This document shows, piece after piece, positions 55,135-64,000 of a DNA stretch of 64,000 nt (positions are counted from its first letter, which is position 1; each line of letters starts with the position of its first letter). Made by a program: the position numbers and the translations under genes. Source of the stretch: Rhipidocladum racemiflorum (taxonomy: Eukaryota; Streptophyta; Magnoliopsida; Poales; Poaceae); contig JAYEVF010000026.1 in NCBI GenBank assembly GCA_036346355.1, positions 1,178,001-1,242,000 of the forward strand, read 5' to 3'. The notes under the pieces were generated by a model. It had not been told where the DNA came from. It saw only the letters and a program-made list of their open reading frames with translations, and did not search any database.

Positions 55135-55620
55135 GATTAATGCAATAATCACTATATTCATTATGTTTAAATGCGATTTAAATGTCAGTTTGAATTCAGT
55201 TTAATTGACACAATACTGTCTATTACTAGTGAATAAATAGACATAATATCATCAGTTACTTGTGAGTAACTGACACATTTATATAATGATCTGGAGACGG
55301 CTAGGCCAGAGACCATTGAATTTTTGCTTCATTCTTTCTCTTCCTCTCTGGATTGATGTACTATGGTACGTGTTGAGAAGCTGAACCTAGCTAGCCTTCC
55401 TCCTCGGCATGCACCGTGAAGGCGGGTAAGCGTTATCTCTGAGCTGTTGCCGCAGAGATCACTTGCACGGAGCAGTAATAAGGTTTCTGGGTAGATCAGC
55501 AACGCAACCGCTCCGTTTCTTCATCGTCGTCGACTACTTCCACCACCGCGCCTGCGCTGCTTCCTGTTCTTTATCAATCCCAACTAAAAGTCGTTCGCGT
55601 GACCAATCGACTATGCTGAT
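55135..55620 (+). repeat. Possible LTR fragment
   Basis: Palindromes CTATTACTAGTGAATAAATAG (about 55219) and CAGTTACTTGTGAGTAACTG (about 55253) precede a TATA-like TATATAATG (55275). GC-rich leader-like DNA follows with ATAAGGTTTCTGGGTAG (55479), similar to ATAAGGTTTTTGGGGAG at 25703. No ends or TSD were found. Confidence 0.35.
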
Positions 55621-57626
55621 TTGGGATCTATTTATTGATTTATTCAACACCTGATATGATCATTCATACAAGAGATTTACTCAAATCATTTGTTTCAATG
55701 CATAACGAGTCTTCATATGAGATTCTCTCAGTAAAACGTCAGCATCATTACAACTCTCTTTCTCAGTTCCAGCATTTGCACTACCATTACTGCCACCAGT
55801 CTCAACATCCTTTCCAATATTGTAAAAGACCATTTACAGCGTCAAGTGTTGTCTCAGTATCATTTTTATGCATCTAAGCTGTAGGAAAATAAAGAGGTCA
55901 AATATGTGAATGAAATATAAGATAGAGGTGAGCATTACATTCTAGACTGATCCCAAGTAGGTGAAATTGGTAAATTAATTTTAAAAAAAGTCTATCTAGC
56001 TAAGTACGTGCTTATGCAATAAGGCAGTAACTTTCCGAACACCTACATAATGGATTAGTATCTTACATTGGAACCGAGAGAGCAAAAGTGAAAGGCATCA
56101 ATTACGAAGAGCACGGCTACAGATCTCACAGTTATAAGATGATGATGGCACTGTGGCAACGCCATAGCCACGCAGTTGTGATCGCTCATTCAAAAACACA
56201 ACCCTTGCAATATTTATCACATAAGTTTGCACATCGCTAATATCAAGGATGTCCTCCAACTCAGAAACCCTCACCACATCATGGTACGATGACCACCTTA
56301 CCTGAGAAATTCCAATTTTGAAACCCTCACCACATAACTCATGTAGGTTGCATTACATAGTGGTGGCATCCAATTTTGAAATATAATGTGTTTGCTTACT
56401 CACAATTGCTCACATGTTGTGACAAGAAATATATTTGTGCATGATTAAATGCAACACATATTTTTGGTAACTTTCTATTTGAATTATTTCAATGTGAGGT
56501 TAAAGTTGTACCTGGATTACACGATGGGAGGAATAACGGCAATACTAGCAGAAAGGAGTTGGTCGTGTTTGACACTCGATGCAAAATAGGTCTAGCCATG
56601 GAGGCACCGATTCCCCTTTCATTGAAAACACAAGGATGCTTCACACTTTTGAGTACATTAATTTATAATGAGATCAACAAGCAATGCGTGTAGTTGTTTC
56701 TGTGAAACCACTGGAGGAGAATGTTGTTTTACATAATCTGTGGGGCTCAGAACTGACATGCAGGCCAGAAAACATGGGCCCACATTTCTTTTATTGTATT
56801 CGGTTGGGACAACCAAACATTTGGGATTTGTCCGTTGCAATGGATGGCTCTCAATTCGTGTTCGGTCATGCACGGTATGTCTTATGTGCATCCCAGTATC
56901 TTTGTTCATGAAAATTTACCGTTTCTACGAGTGTTATGCTTGCTCATCATGTTTAATCTGGGGGTACGTATGAGGGAGAACAATAGCTAACAAAAACACA
57001 TTTAATTGGCATTGCCTATGTGAATGGATGGCTCTCATTCCTTGTTACTTCATTGCTTGAAATGGTTTATGCACTTCATGCATTACTCCTTGTCCAAACA
57101 CTAATCTTTTCTATGAGCACTATGCTATTCTTCTTGTGTAATCAGTGGTAGACATGCAAATAACCTCCAATTCAAAATGTCTTGACTGTACACTTTTACT
57201 TAAAAGAAAATTACACACAATCTCCATTTACTTTTTCGCAAGTTGAGAAAAATATTTTTTTCTATAGCTTTCCTATGCATGAAAATCCAATCTATTTTTT
57301 TTAGTTTTAGATATCCCCATTGTATATGTTCGAGAAAATTAACCATTGTAGGACCCAACAAGCCGTTGCAAAGTATATGATCTTGTCTCTATTTTTTTTT
57401 CTTTCTTTCATGATAGAGAAGAATATCCATGACAGGATGCCATGCATTATGGTGCCAGCCATCTCACTGGACGGTGAAGTGAAAAAGAACAGAGTTTTGT
57501 TATCAACTTATCATTGATATGTTCATATCAGCAGTGGTTCTACATATTTTTGGACAACAACGTCAATAGTAGAACTACACGTAGGGCGGAATCAACCTAG
57601 TGGCCATGGGTAGGCTTGAGGCCACC
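55621..57626. other. Intergenic, no supported gene
   Basis: AT-rich with short ORFs lacking recognisable domains. GGATGGCTCTCA(A/T)TC(G/C) occurs twice (about 56843 and 57023), so a local repeat is present. Confidence 0.4.
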
Positions 57627-57837
57627 TGTCGACGATCGGTTTCGCCGGCAATGAGATTTGTGATTCTAGGGGATTCGTGCGGGATCAGAGCTAGATGGTA
57701 ACACATGATGCGAGGGCGATCTCTTTTTTAGACAGGTTCGGGCTCTCCAGGAGGAGATAATACCCTAGTCCTGTGTTCTTGGATATATGAGCGTGATCTC
57801 TTTTTTCTTCCCCCCTTTTAAGGTTGTCCCCCCCCCC

Positions 57838-57845
57838 TTTATATA
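57838..57845 (-). promoter_or_regulatory. TATA box of element B LTR
   Basis: TATATAAA on the - strand, about 210 bases before the LTR outer end, similar in layout to element A. Confidence 0.45.
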
Positions 57846-58329
57846 CTAGGGGAAGGATATGCCACAAAATGGGCGCCACCTGGCCCTGAACATGGTGGCT
57901 TCATGAGTACGTACTTTGTCTCTTATCGACTGGGCCCCACTACGTCCAGGGGATGCGGTCGTGCCTTCCCCGACCCGCGCCTGCCACTCCGCCAGGTTCC
58001 GGCGCCTGCAGGCTCTGCCGATGTCAGGCCGCATGCTTCGCTTTTGACGGGTTGTTTGGGCGTGGCACGAAGCTTCGCTGAAGGATCTGCTAGCTGCCTT
58101 GCGGAAGAAGTCAGGCCATCCCCCGGGCCCATCATGGCGCTTCCAGGCTCGGCTCATCGCTCGCCTTCGGCCCGATCAGTGTAGGCCCCACTTGCGGGAC
58201 CCCCATCTCAGGCATCCCACAGCAGCCCCCAAGTGCTTTAGGATCCGATTTCCTCCTCTTATCCTGTCATAAAGATTTTGTGGGAAAAAAGATCGTAAAG
58301 AACTTGTTAAGTAAGGCCACCGTGGTTGG

Positions 58330-59075
58330 TTGGCTCGGGGCCGAGTGGTACCCGTGCCCGTTTACGGTGCGCGGCGATCGGCTTGCAAAGCTCGACCGAC
58401 CCTCATGGGGCGTACCTTGAATGAGTTGTTTGGCTTGTGGTCGAGTGGCACCCGCGCCCGTTTACGGTGCGCGGCAACTGGCCTGTCGCTCAGCTGACCC
58501 TCATAGGGCGTACCATAGTCTTTTGGCTCGTGGCCGAGTGGCACCCGCGCCCGTTTACGATGCGCGGCAACTGGCTTGTCGCTCAGCTGACCCTCATGGA
58601 GCGTACCATAGACTTTTGGCTCGTGGCCGAGTGGTACCCGCGCCAAGACGGTCTTGCGCGCCAACCGCTTGTCGCCACCGACCCTCATGGGGCGTACCAT
58701 AGTCTTTTGGCTCGTGGTCGAGTGGTACCGCGCCGCTTACGCAGCTGCAATCGGCTTGTCGCCACCGACCCTCATGGGGCGTACCATAGTCTTTTGGCTC
58801 GTGGCCGGGCGGTACCTGCGCCTGTTTACGGTGCGCGGCAACTGGCTTGTCGCTCAGCTGACCCTCATGGGGCGTACCATAGTCTTTTGGCTCGTGGCCG
58901 GGCGGTACCTGCGCCCGTTTACGATCTTGCGCTGCAATCGGCTTGTCGCTCGGTGACTCCCTCATGGGGCGTACCATAGTCTTTTGGCTCATGGCCGGGC
59001 GGTACCCACATCCGTTTACAGTGTGCGGCAATCGGCTTGCAAAGCTCGATCGACCCTCATGGGGCGTACCTTGGT
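58330..59075 (+). repeat. U3 minisatellite of element B, about 93-bp unit, 8 copies
   Basis: CCCTCATGGGGCGTACC recurs at about 58402, 58496, 58590, 58683, 58768, 58861, 58962 and 59055. TCTTTTGGCTCGTGGCCGAG and CGCGCCCGTTTACG recur in phase. Unrelated in sequence to the element A minisatellite. Confidence 0.9.
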
Positions 59076-59453
59076 CATATAGAGTAATGCCTGTGCCCGT
59101 TGGCGATCGCCTTGCACTCTCATGGAGCGCATTCTCAAAACCGTGTTAGTAGAAATCCTCCCACGATACCCGATCCCGCTTATACGCCAGTTGACCGCGA
59201 TTGACCCCAAATTATGGAGCATACCGCTGGAGGATGTTTGGAAAATGCCCGGCCCCAATCTTCCGTGGCGGCCGGCGTTCAGGCCCATCATGGGGCGCAC
59301 TTTATCCCAAACTTTGAACCAGACTTGACACCTGGTCGCGTTTTGCGCGACACAGCTCTTGGCCCAACATGGGGCGTGCCCTAGATCTGGCCCAGAATCG
59401 AGCACGAAAGCCCTTGCTTTTCCCGCCGTAAGGCGAAAATTGAGGCTCATTTC

Positions 59454-59460
59454 TTATAAA
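59454..59460 (+). promoter_or_regulatory. TATA box of the element B antisense gene
   Basis: CTTATAAATGAGG context, about 160 bases before ATG 59616; matches CTTATAAATAAG at the same place in element A. Confidence 0.55.
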
Positions 59461-59615
59461 TGAGGAAAACCTTGCTGGGGTAAAGACATCTTTGCCCCTC
59501 CCCCACCACGGCTAAGAAATCTTCGAATCTCCTTTGGCGATCTGGGCGACCTAGGGTTTCTAGTTTCGCGCCCAAGACTCTCGACAGTTGCTCCCACAGG
59601 GTCTCCTTCGTCGAG

Positions 59616-62224
59616 ATGTCTTCTTCTTCTTCCTCTTCTTCGTCGTCGTCGGAGGATGGCGCTGGTCCGGCGAGCACGGGGTAGGAGACCTCCATTACTA
59701 CAGAGTCCCGCCTGGAGGAGCTGGTCGCGGCCGGCATTATCCCTCCACTAGAGTTGATCTCCGCCCGTCCCGCCGCAGGTGATCCTTACCCCCTACCCCT
59801 GGATAATGAGATCGTGGTCTTCGAGTCCTTCTTTTGGCGGGGATTTAGCGTTCCTGGGAGCGCCTTTTTCCGAGGGCTCCTTCACTTTTATGAGATCGAG
59901 CTGATCAATTTGAATCCCAACTCCATTCTTTACATTGCTCTCTTCGTTCAACTTTGCGAGGCGTATCTTGGGATACGTCCTCATTTTGACTTGTTCCGCT
60001 CCCTCTTCCTGCTCAAGCCTCATCCGAACCGGGCTGCTCCCAGCGTCATTAGGGGCGCCGGACTTCAGCTGCGAGAGGGCTTGAAGAAACATTACTTCGC
60101 CATCCCCCTCAAGACTTCCCTTAAAGGTTGGAGGCGGGAGTGGTTCTATTGTGCAAATATTGATCCTTTTCTCGCCCCTTTCACTGGCCGCACCCCTAAA
60201 GCTTCTCGATCCTGGAGTGATGCCCCAGATGGCGGCAGGTTGAACCAAGTCGCCGAGCTTCTGGAGTGGATTAATGATCTGAAAAGTCGGGGGCTGTCTG
60301 GCCCCGGGATCGCGATCAACTTTGTGAAGCGCCGGGTGCAACCCTTAAATGAGAGAATCCACTTGGGGTTCCAGTACGGCGGGACTCAGGATCCCACCCG
60401 GGAGACAAGCACGTCCCTATCGAGAGATGTATTGGCGGCGTGGGTGGTTGACTTCTTCGCGCCTGGCACTGAGATTACCAACAGGAGCTGCCCCTCACAA
60501 ATTTTCGGCAGCGAACCCTCCCCCTCCTGTGAGTGTCCCACTCTCTCGAGAAGTTGTCCCATGATTTTTGCCTGATGTGTGATTCTGACAACGTGCAATC
60601 GTACATCTTTCAGGAACGTGAGTCCTTCTTTTCTGACGCTCCGGTCGTCGGCCTCTCTCGGCTGAGGAATGTTCAGGCCAAGCGAGCGGCTGACACTTCG
60701 GCCGATGAGCTGCGCCGGCAATCGGCGGAGGAGGCTGCTGATCCCTCGCCGGCCGGGCCTTCGACCTCCAGTGTCCCCGGGTCACAAGGCGCAGAGCCGT
60801 AGCCCTCTGTCTTAGGGGCAGCCCCGACTGCTGGTGCCAGGTCGGGCTCCTCTCCGAGAGGTGCTGGGACTCAGATGAAGCTTGGGATGAAGTTTAAAAA
60901 ATCCAGGAGGTATTCTTTCAGGCAATCCTGGTCTTTTTGTTCTTACTTGTGCTGAGACATTTCCTTTTTGTCAATTCAGGACTCCTACTATGGATGTCCC
61001 AGTGGAGGGGTCTCCTGAAAAGGAGCCCCAGGAGCAAGCTTCTCCAAGGGGGACCCCCCCCATCGGCTAGGTCACCGTCTCCTTCGGGAGCTGGGGCGTC
61101 GCCAATTCGTGCTACTGGCCCGACCGTTGAGCCGTCGAGTGATCCGGCAGTCGATGGGCTTGACCCGGCTTCGCCTCCCGAAGTGGAGGAGGTGCATCGA
61201 GAGCCACCACCGTTCGGTCCTCTACCGAAGCCCCCGAATCGGACCGTGTGGTGCGAGGGGGGTTCCGACTGGAAAGGGATGGAGGAGGACGAGGAAGCGG
61301 AGATAGCGGCTCGGACGGAGCTTTACGAGCTCACCATCAAGTGTAGCAAGCTCGTCAGGGTGAGTCTTCTGTCTTTCTTTAGTCTGTTATCATCAGGGAA
61401 TGCTGGCCCCCACCTGAGACTCTGCCATGTCGCCTAGGACATGGGAGAGCGCTCGGAGCAGAGGTCGCAGTTTTTTTGGAAGGTGCTCCCCAAGCTCAAG
61501 GAGCACCAGAAGTATTAGGACAAGGTCAACGAGATCAGCGACGACAGATGGAGAGAGGTCCATGGGCTGGAGACCCAGTGCATGACGCTCCGAGAGGCAA
61601 AAGCGGAGCTTGAGCATATGCTCGAAGGTAAGATTCTCCCCTGGGTTTGGTATGGACACTTTCTTAAGTAGTTGGGAAAAATGACGACGACCTCGTGTTT
61701 CAGAACGCGACTCGACCATCGCTGAGTTGAGGGCACGACTGGAGGCTTCAGAAAGCTCTAACCTCGAAACTCGAACTGGCTTGGAGAAGACACAGCGAGA
61801 GTTGGAGGGTAAGCTCCCTTGGCTCGAATTGAACGTGCTTGGCGCTGGGTGTGTTCTTTAGCGGCAGCTTGGCTTTGGTGCAGAATACAAGGGGAAGATA
61901 GCTGCTGTCGAACGAAGCCACACGGAGCTGCGCGTCGCCTGCGAACCAGTTCTGCATCTTCTGCACATTGAAGGAGCCGAACCAGGCCAGGAGGATGACG
62001 CCGTTCCGCTTCTCTCGGGTGGAGCTGACAGGATCAAAGCTTATGCAAAGGAGTCGGCGACCATGAGTGCGAACCAGGCGTTGGCGGTGATCAAATCTCA
62101 CTATCCAAGGGTTGACCTTGAAGCTGTCAAAGAGGGTTTCGCCTGTGATGAAGACAAAGCCAACGCACTGCTCGAAGAGGTCTCCGGTACATCGCAGACC
62201 TTGTTAGAGAATCTTGAATTTTGA
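59616..62224 (+). pseudogene. Antisense gene of element B, gypsy-type putative transposase-like, six exons, two stops
   Basis: It starts MSSSSSSSS at 59616. Exon 1 (to about 60529) carries the conserved domain: PLDNEIVVFESFFWRGFSVP, LLHFYEIELINLNPNSILYI, VQLCEAYLGIRPHFDLFRSL and GWRREWFYCANIDPF. These match the 'putative gypsy type' Transposase_28 family. Further exons have clear GT-AG borders, for example CTTTCAG|GAACG (60614), TTCAG|GACTCC (about 60979) and CGAAG|GTAAGA (61626). Exons 4-6 encode coiled coils. The end LLENLEF stops at TGA 62222-62224. Breaks are TAG 59682-59684 and TAG 61516-61518, and a TAG near 60801 may end exon 2 or be intronic. Better preserved than the element A copies. 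Function unknown. Confidence 0.78.
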
Positions 62225-62328
62225 CTTTGATGTACCCCTTCGTTTTCAGATGTCGACTCTTGTGTGAGGCGTTGTTCGAAGTTTTCATATGACTTGCCTC
62301 ATTTGTACTTTGTTGGGTTAAATTGCTT

Positions 62329-62560
62329 TTGCTACCCTTCTGGCCGAGTGGTTCTGCCCTCGAGTGTCGGGACTTTGAGTGGCACTCGGGACATCATTTG
62401 CTACCCTTCTGGCCGAGTGGTTCAGCCCTCGAGCGTCGGGACTTAGTTTGTGACCTCGCCACCGGCACGCTTTTCCAAGTGGCTGGTGTCCAAAATGTCC
62501 TCGCCCTCGAGCGTCGGGAACCACGTTGCGGCCTCCTAGCTGAGTGGTTTAGCCCCCAAG
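62329..62560 (+). repeat. Short tandem repeat, about 68-bp unit, 3 copies
   Basis: TGCTACCCTTCTGGCCGAGT and CCCTCGAG(T/C)GTCGGGA recur at 62329, 62397 and, partly, near 62500. Confidence 0.75.
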
Positions 62561-62810
62561 CTCACGTGGTCACCTTCCGCTTAATTGGGCCCACTCCGCG
62601 GGAAGGCCAACTTAAGTTGAACCGCGCCTGACACGTGCCTGGCGATATGTCCCTTCGTTCAGTTCAGATTACGTCAGAACGGCACCTGACACATGTTGAT
62701 CTTCTTTGTGCTTCGAGGACATTGGCAGCATCGCGGCGTCGCTTCGTCTTCTGTGTCTTTAAATGGCGTCGCTTGACTCCGGAGCCATGCACAGCCTATA
62801 AATGGGACAT

Positions 62811-62818
62811 CACCGCTC
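62811..62818 (+). promoter_or_regulatory. TATA box of possible second antisense gene
   Basis: CCTATAAATGGG at about 62797-62808 sits some 75 bases before ATG 62878; TTTAAATGG near 62758 is a weaker alternative. Position is approximate. Confidence 0.4.
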
Positions 62819-62877
62819 TTGAGCGATCGTCCCTCTCTTCGAGTCTCCTTCCCCTCCTTCCTCCCAGCTTTCCTCCA

Positions 62878-63310
62878 TGTCTAACACGAGGAGGTTTGTT
62901 GGCCCCTACGCGGCATTTTTTCGCCAATGTTCTTCGGATCGCTTCCACACCGGGAGGAGGCGGAGTCCTGGGAGGAACACGACTTCGCCGTTCTGGAGGC
63001 GGAAGAAGAGGACGGGGCCGCCAGGGACGCCGCCGCCGTGGCCGCCTTGCTGGAGGTGGCCCTGGGGCTCCACGAGGTGGCCGAGATTATCACAGAGATG
63101 GTCGGGCGCGAACGCCGCGATGACCTAGCCGTTAGGGCTCTCGTCCGCCTTATACCACCCCTTTGGGTGGTTGAGGACGAGATCCTGGCGGCACTGGGTC
63201 GCGAGCACCGCTGCCTGACTAACGACTCCCGCCCCGGCCTCCCAATGGCAAAGACTCAGCAGCAGAAGAAGCAACTCCAGCTCCACCAAAGAAGACCACC
63301 AAAGCTGTAG
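62878..63310 (+). pseudogene. Possible second antisense gene of element B, small acidic protein
   Basis: ATG 62878 opens MSNTRRFVGPYAAFF. A frame change near 62925 leads into an open frame (62927-63310) with EAESWEEHDFAVLEAEEEDG, AAVAALLEVALGLHEVAEII and VRALVRLIPPLWVVEDEIL, ending QLHQRRPPKL. It is helical and acidic then basic. No family recognised. It lies between the antisense gene and pol on the same strand as the antisense gene, with its own TATA box. Chance is possible because the region is GC-rich. Confidence 0.4.
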
Positions 63311-63825
63311 CAAGATCGGCGGCAGGAGCCACCCTTCTTTTTTTTTAATACGGGAAAATGAAAAAAGTTAGTAATGTAAATTATTGTCGTTATGGAATAC
63401 TAATCGGCACTCTTTTGCTCCTCTAAGTTTGATCATTTTTCTTTGAGTAGTTTACACTAGTCGACAGCCCCAGCTCCTGCAGCGAGGTGCTGGAAGGCCG
63501 AATTTTCATCGACTACAGTCTAGTGACCCCGATCTCTGTTCAACGAAATTCCTGGAGTATCGATCGTTATTCCGGAGTGGTTGGTAGGTTCTTTTAGCTT
63601 AGTCTTTTCTAACTCGTGCGCTAGTACAGACGTTCGGATATTGCCGCTTGATGTGATCTCATATCGAACGTGCATCTTAGTGTATTCTGTATCGGCACTG
63701 CTCGGATCAGATGATACGCTAGTAGGGTGATAACCACTCGGGATTAATCGGGTCACTAGTCAAAACTGATCAAAGTACTAGACAATCGGGAGCTTTATTT
63801 AATGCATGGGAGCGAGATACATAAC
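63311..63825. other. Spacer between possible second antisense gene and pol of element B
   Basis: No gene is seen. A T run near 63330 and AT-rich sequence could be the 3' UTR of the + strand gene. Confidence 0.4.
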
Positions 63826-64000
63826 TTATGCGTAGAAGCGACGCAGCTGTTCGGCGTTTCAAGTATTTGCCAGGACCTTGCCATCTTCCCGTTTAAGTCG
63901 ATAGGCACCCGGCCGGACCATCTCCTCCACAATGTACGGACCTTCCCAAATTGGAGAGAGCTTGTGCTCACTTTTCTGGTTCCTCCTGAGGACCAGATCT
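63826..64000 (-). pseudogene. Integrase C-terminus of element B (continues right)
   Basis: On the - strand it reads DLVLRRNQKSEHKLSPIWEG, PYIVEEMVRPGAYRLKRKDG, then NAEQLRRFYA and TAA at 63826-63828. This is the usual C-terminal end of Tat integrases (LSPIWEGPY; NAEQLRRFY). One in-frame TGA sits at an expected Trp just before NAEQLRRFY. Confidence 0.85.

Larger units (their letters stand above)
57627..59200 (-). repeat. 3' LTR of element B, outer end at 57627, inner end uncertain
   Basis: Reads TGTCGACGATCGG on the + strand at the outer end. It has a TATA box on the - strand (57838-57845, TATATAAA) and a large minisatellite in U3. The inner boundary lies somewhere between about 59080 and 59450; no clear PPT was found. 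Confidence 0.6.
57627..64000 (-). mobile_element. Second Tat-lineage Ty3/gypsy element (element B), 3' part
   Basis: On the - strand the window holds the end of integrase (64000-63826), a spacer, an antisense gene on the + strand (59616-62224) and an LTR ending at 57627 (GTCGACA on the - strand). The order equals that of element A, but sequences differ clearly, so it is another Tat family. The rest lies right of the window. Confidence 0.8.

Noticed and set aside
53848..57517. Several frames of 60-100 codons as genes
   Set aside because: No domains, no codon or splice support, AT-rich intergenic context.
58362..59031. Repetitive frames in the 93-bp minisatellite on both strands
   Set aside because: Open only because the repeat unit lacks stops; no start or promoter context.
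61393..62101. - strand frames opposite the antisense gene exons
   Set aside because: The + strand has clear GT-AG exons with coiled-coil products.

Overview
The window looks like nuclear DNA of a monocot, most likely a grass. It is dense with plant transposons: Ty3/gypsy Tat and Reina, Ty1/copia of SIRE type, MULE, CACTA, PIF/Harbinger, a Stowaway MITE and an L1-type LINE. The only host-type gene recognised is an AT-hook (AHL) gene. No bacterial, organellar, rRNA or tRNA gene was seen. Almost every coding region is decayed, so most entries are pseudogenes or elements.

Layout. 1-11264: a Tat-lineage Ty3/gypsy element on the + strand (5' LTR, PBS, gag, pol with two RNase H remnants, an antisense ORF, 3' LTR). 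About 7300-20317: a 6.5-kb direct tandem duplication. Each unit carries the antisense ORF, a 3' LTR, a plant-mobile-domain-like (PMD) pseudogene, one satellite monomer and a GRF zinc-finger gene. The GRF gene is whole only in the right unit. 20760-23090: a 187-bp satellite with a five-monomer higher-order repeat. 23467-24044: a second GRF-type gene. 25127-26254: a PIF/Harbinger-like non-autonomous element. 27537-32369: a complete MULE with long TIRs and a near-perfect 9-bp TSD. It holds a mudrA-like transposase and a convergent GRF gene, and a 1.5-kb TRIM-like LTR element with a perfect 5-bp TSD sits inside the transposase.

33.3-35.2 kb: a SIRE-type LTR with palindromic repeats. 36.7-44.1 kb: an AHL pseudogene whose three recognisable exons are spread over 7.4 kb by a MITE, other insertions, a hypothetical gene, a solo LTR and a 5'-truncated LINE with a 13-bp TSD. 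45.0-47.6 kb: a CACTA terminus and a decayed copia element. The copia remnant is split by a Reina chromovirus (47622-52998, - strand). 57.6-64 kb: the 3' part of a second Tat element on the - strand, with a 93-bp LTR minisatellite, a six-exon antisense gene, a possible second antisense gene and the end of integrase.

How the genes relate. The recurring theme is accessory genes inside transposons. Both Tat elements keep an antisense gene with its own TATA box near the 3' LTR. Three GRF zinc-finger genes lie within 15 kb; one is inside a MULE and one is next to a PMD pseudogene. Premature stops are mostly TAG at Gln or Trp positions, as expected from deamination of methylated, silenced transposons. 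Many frameshifts in the GC-rich retrotransposon parts could also be assembly consensus errors, so exact breakpoints there are tentative.
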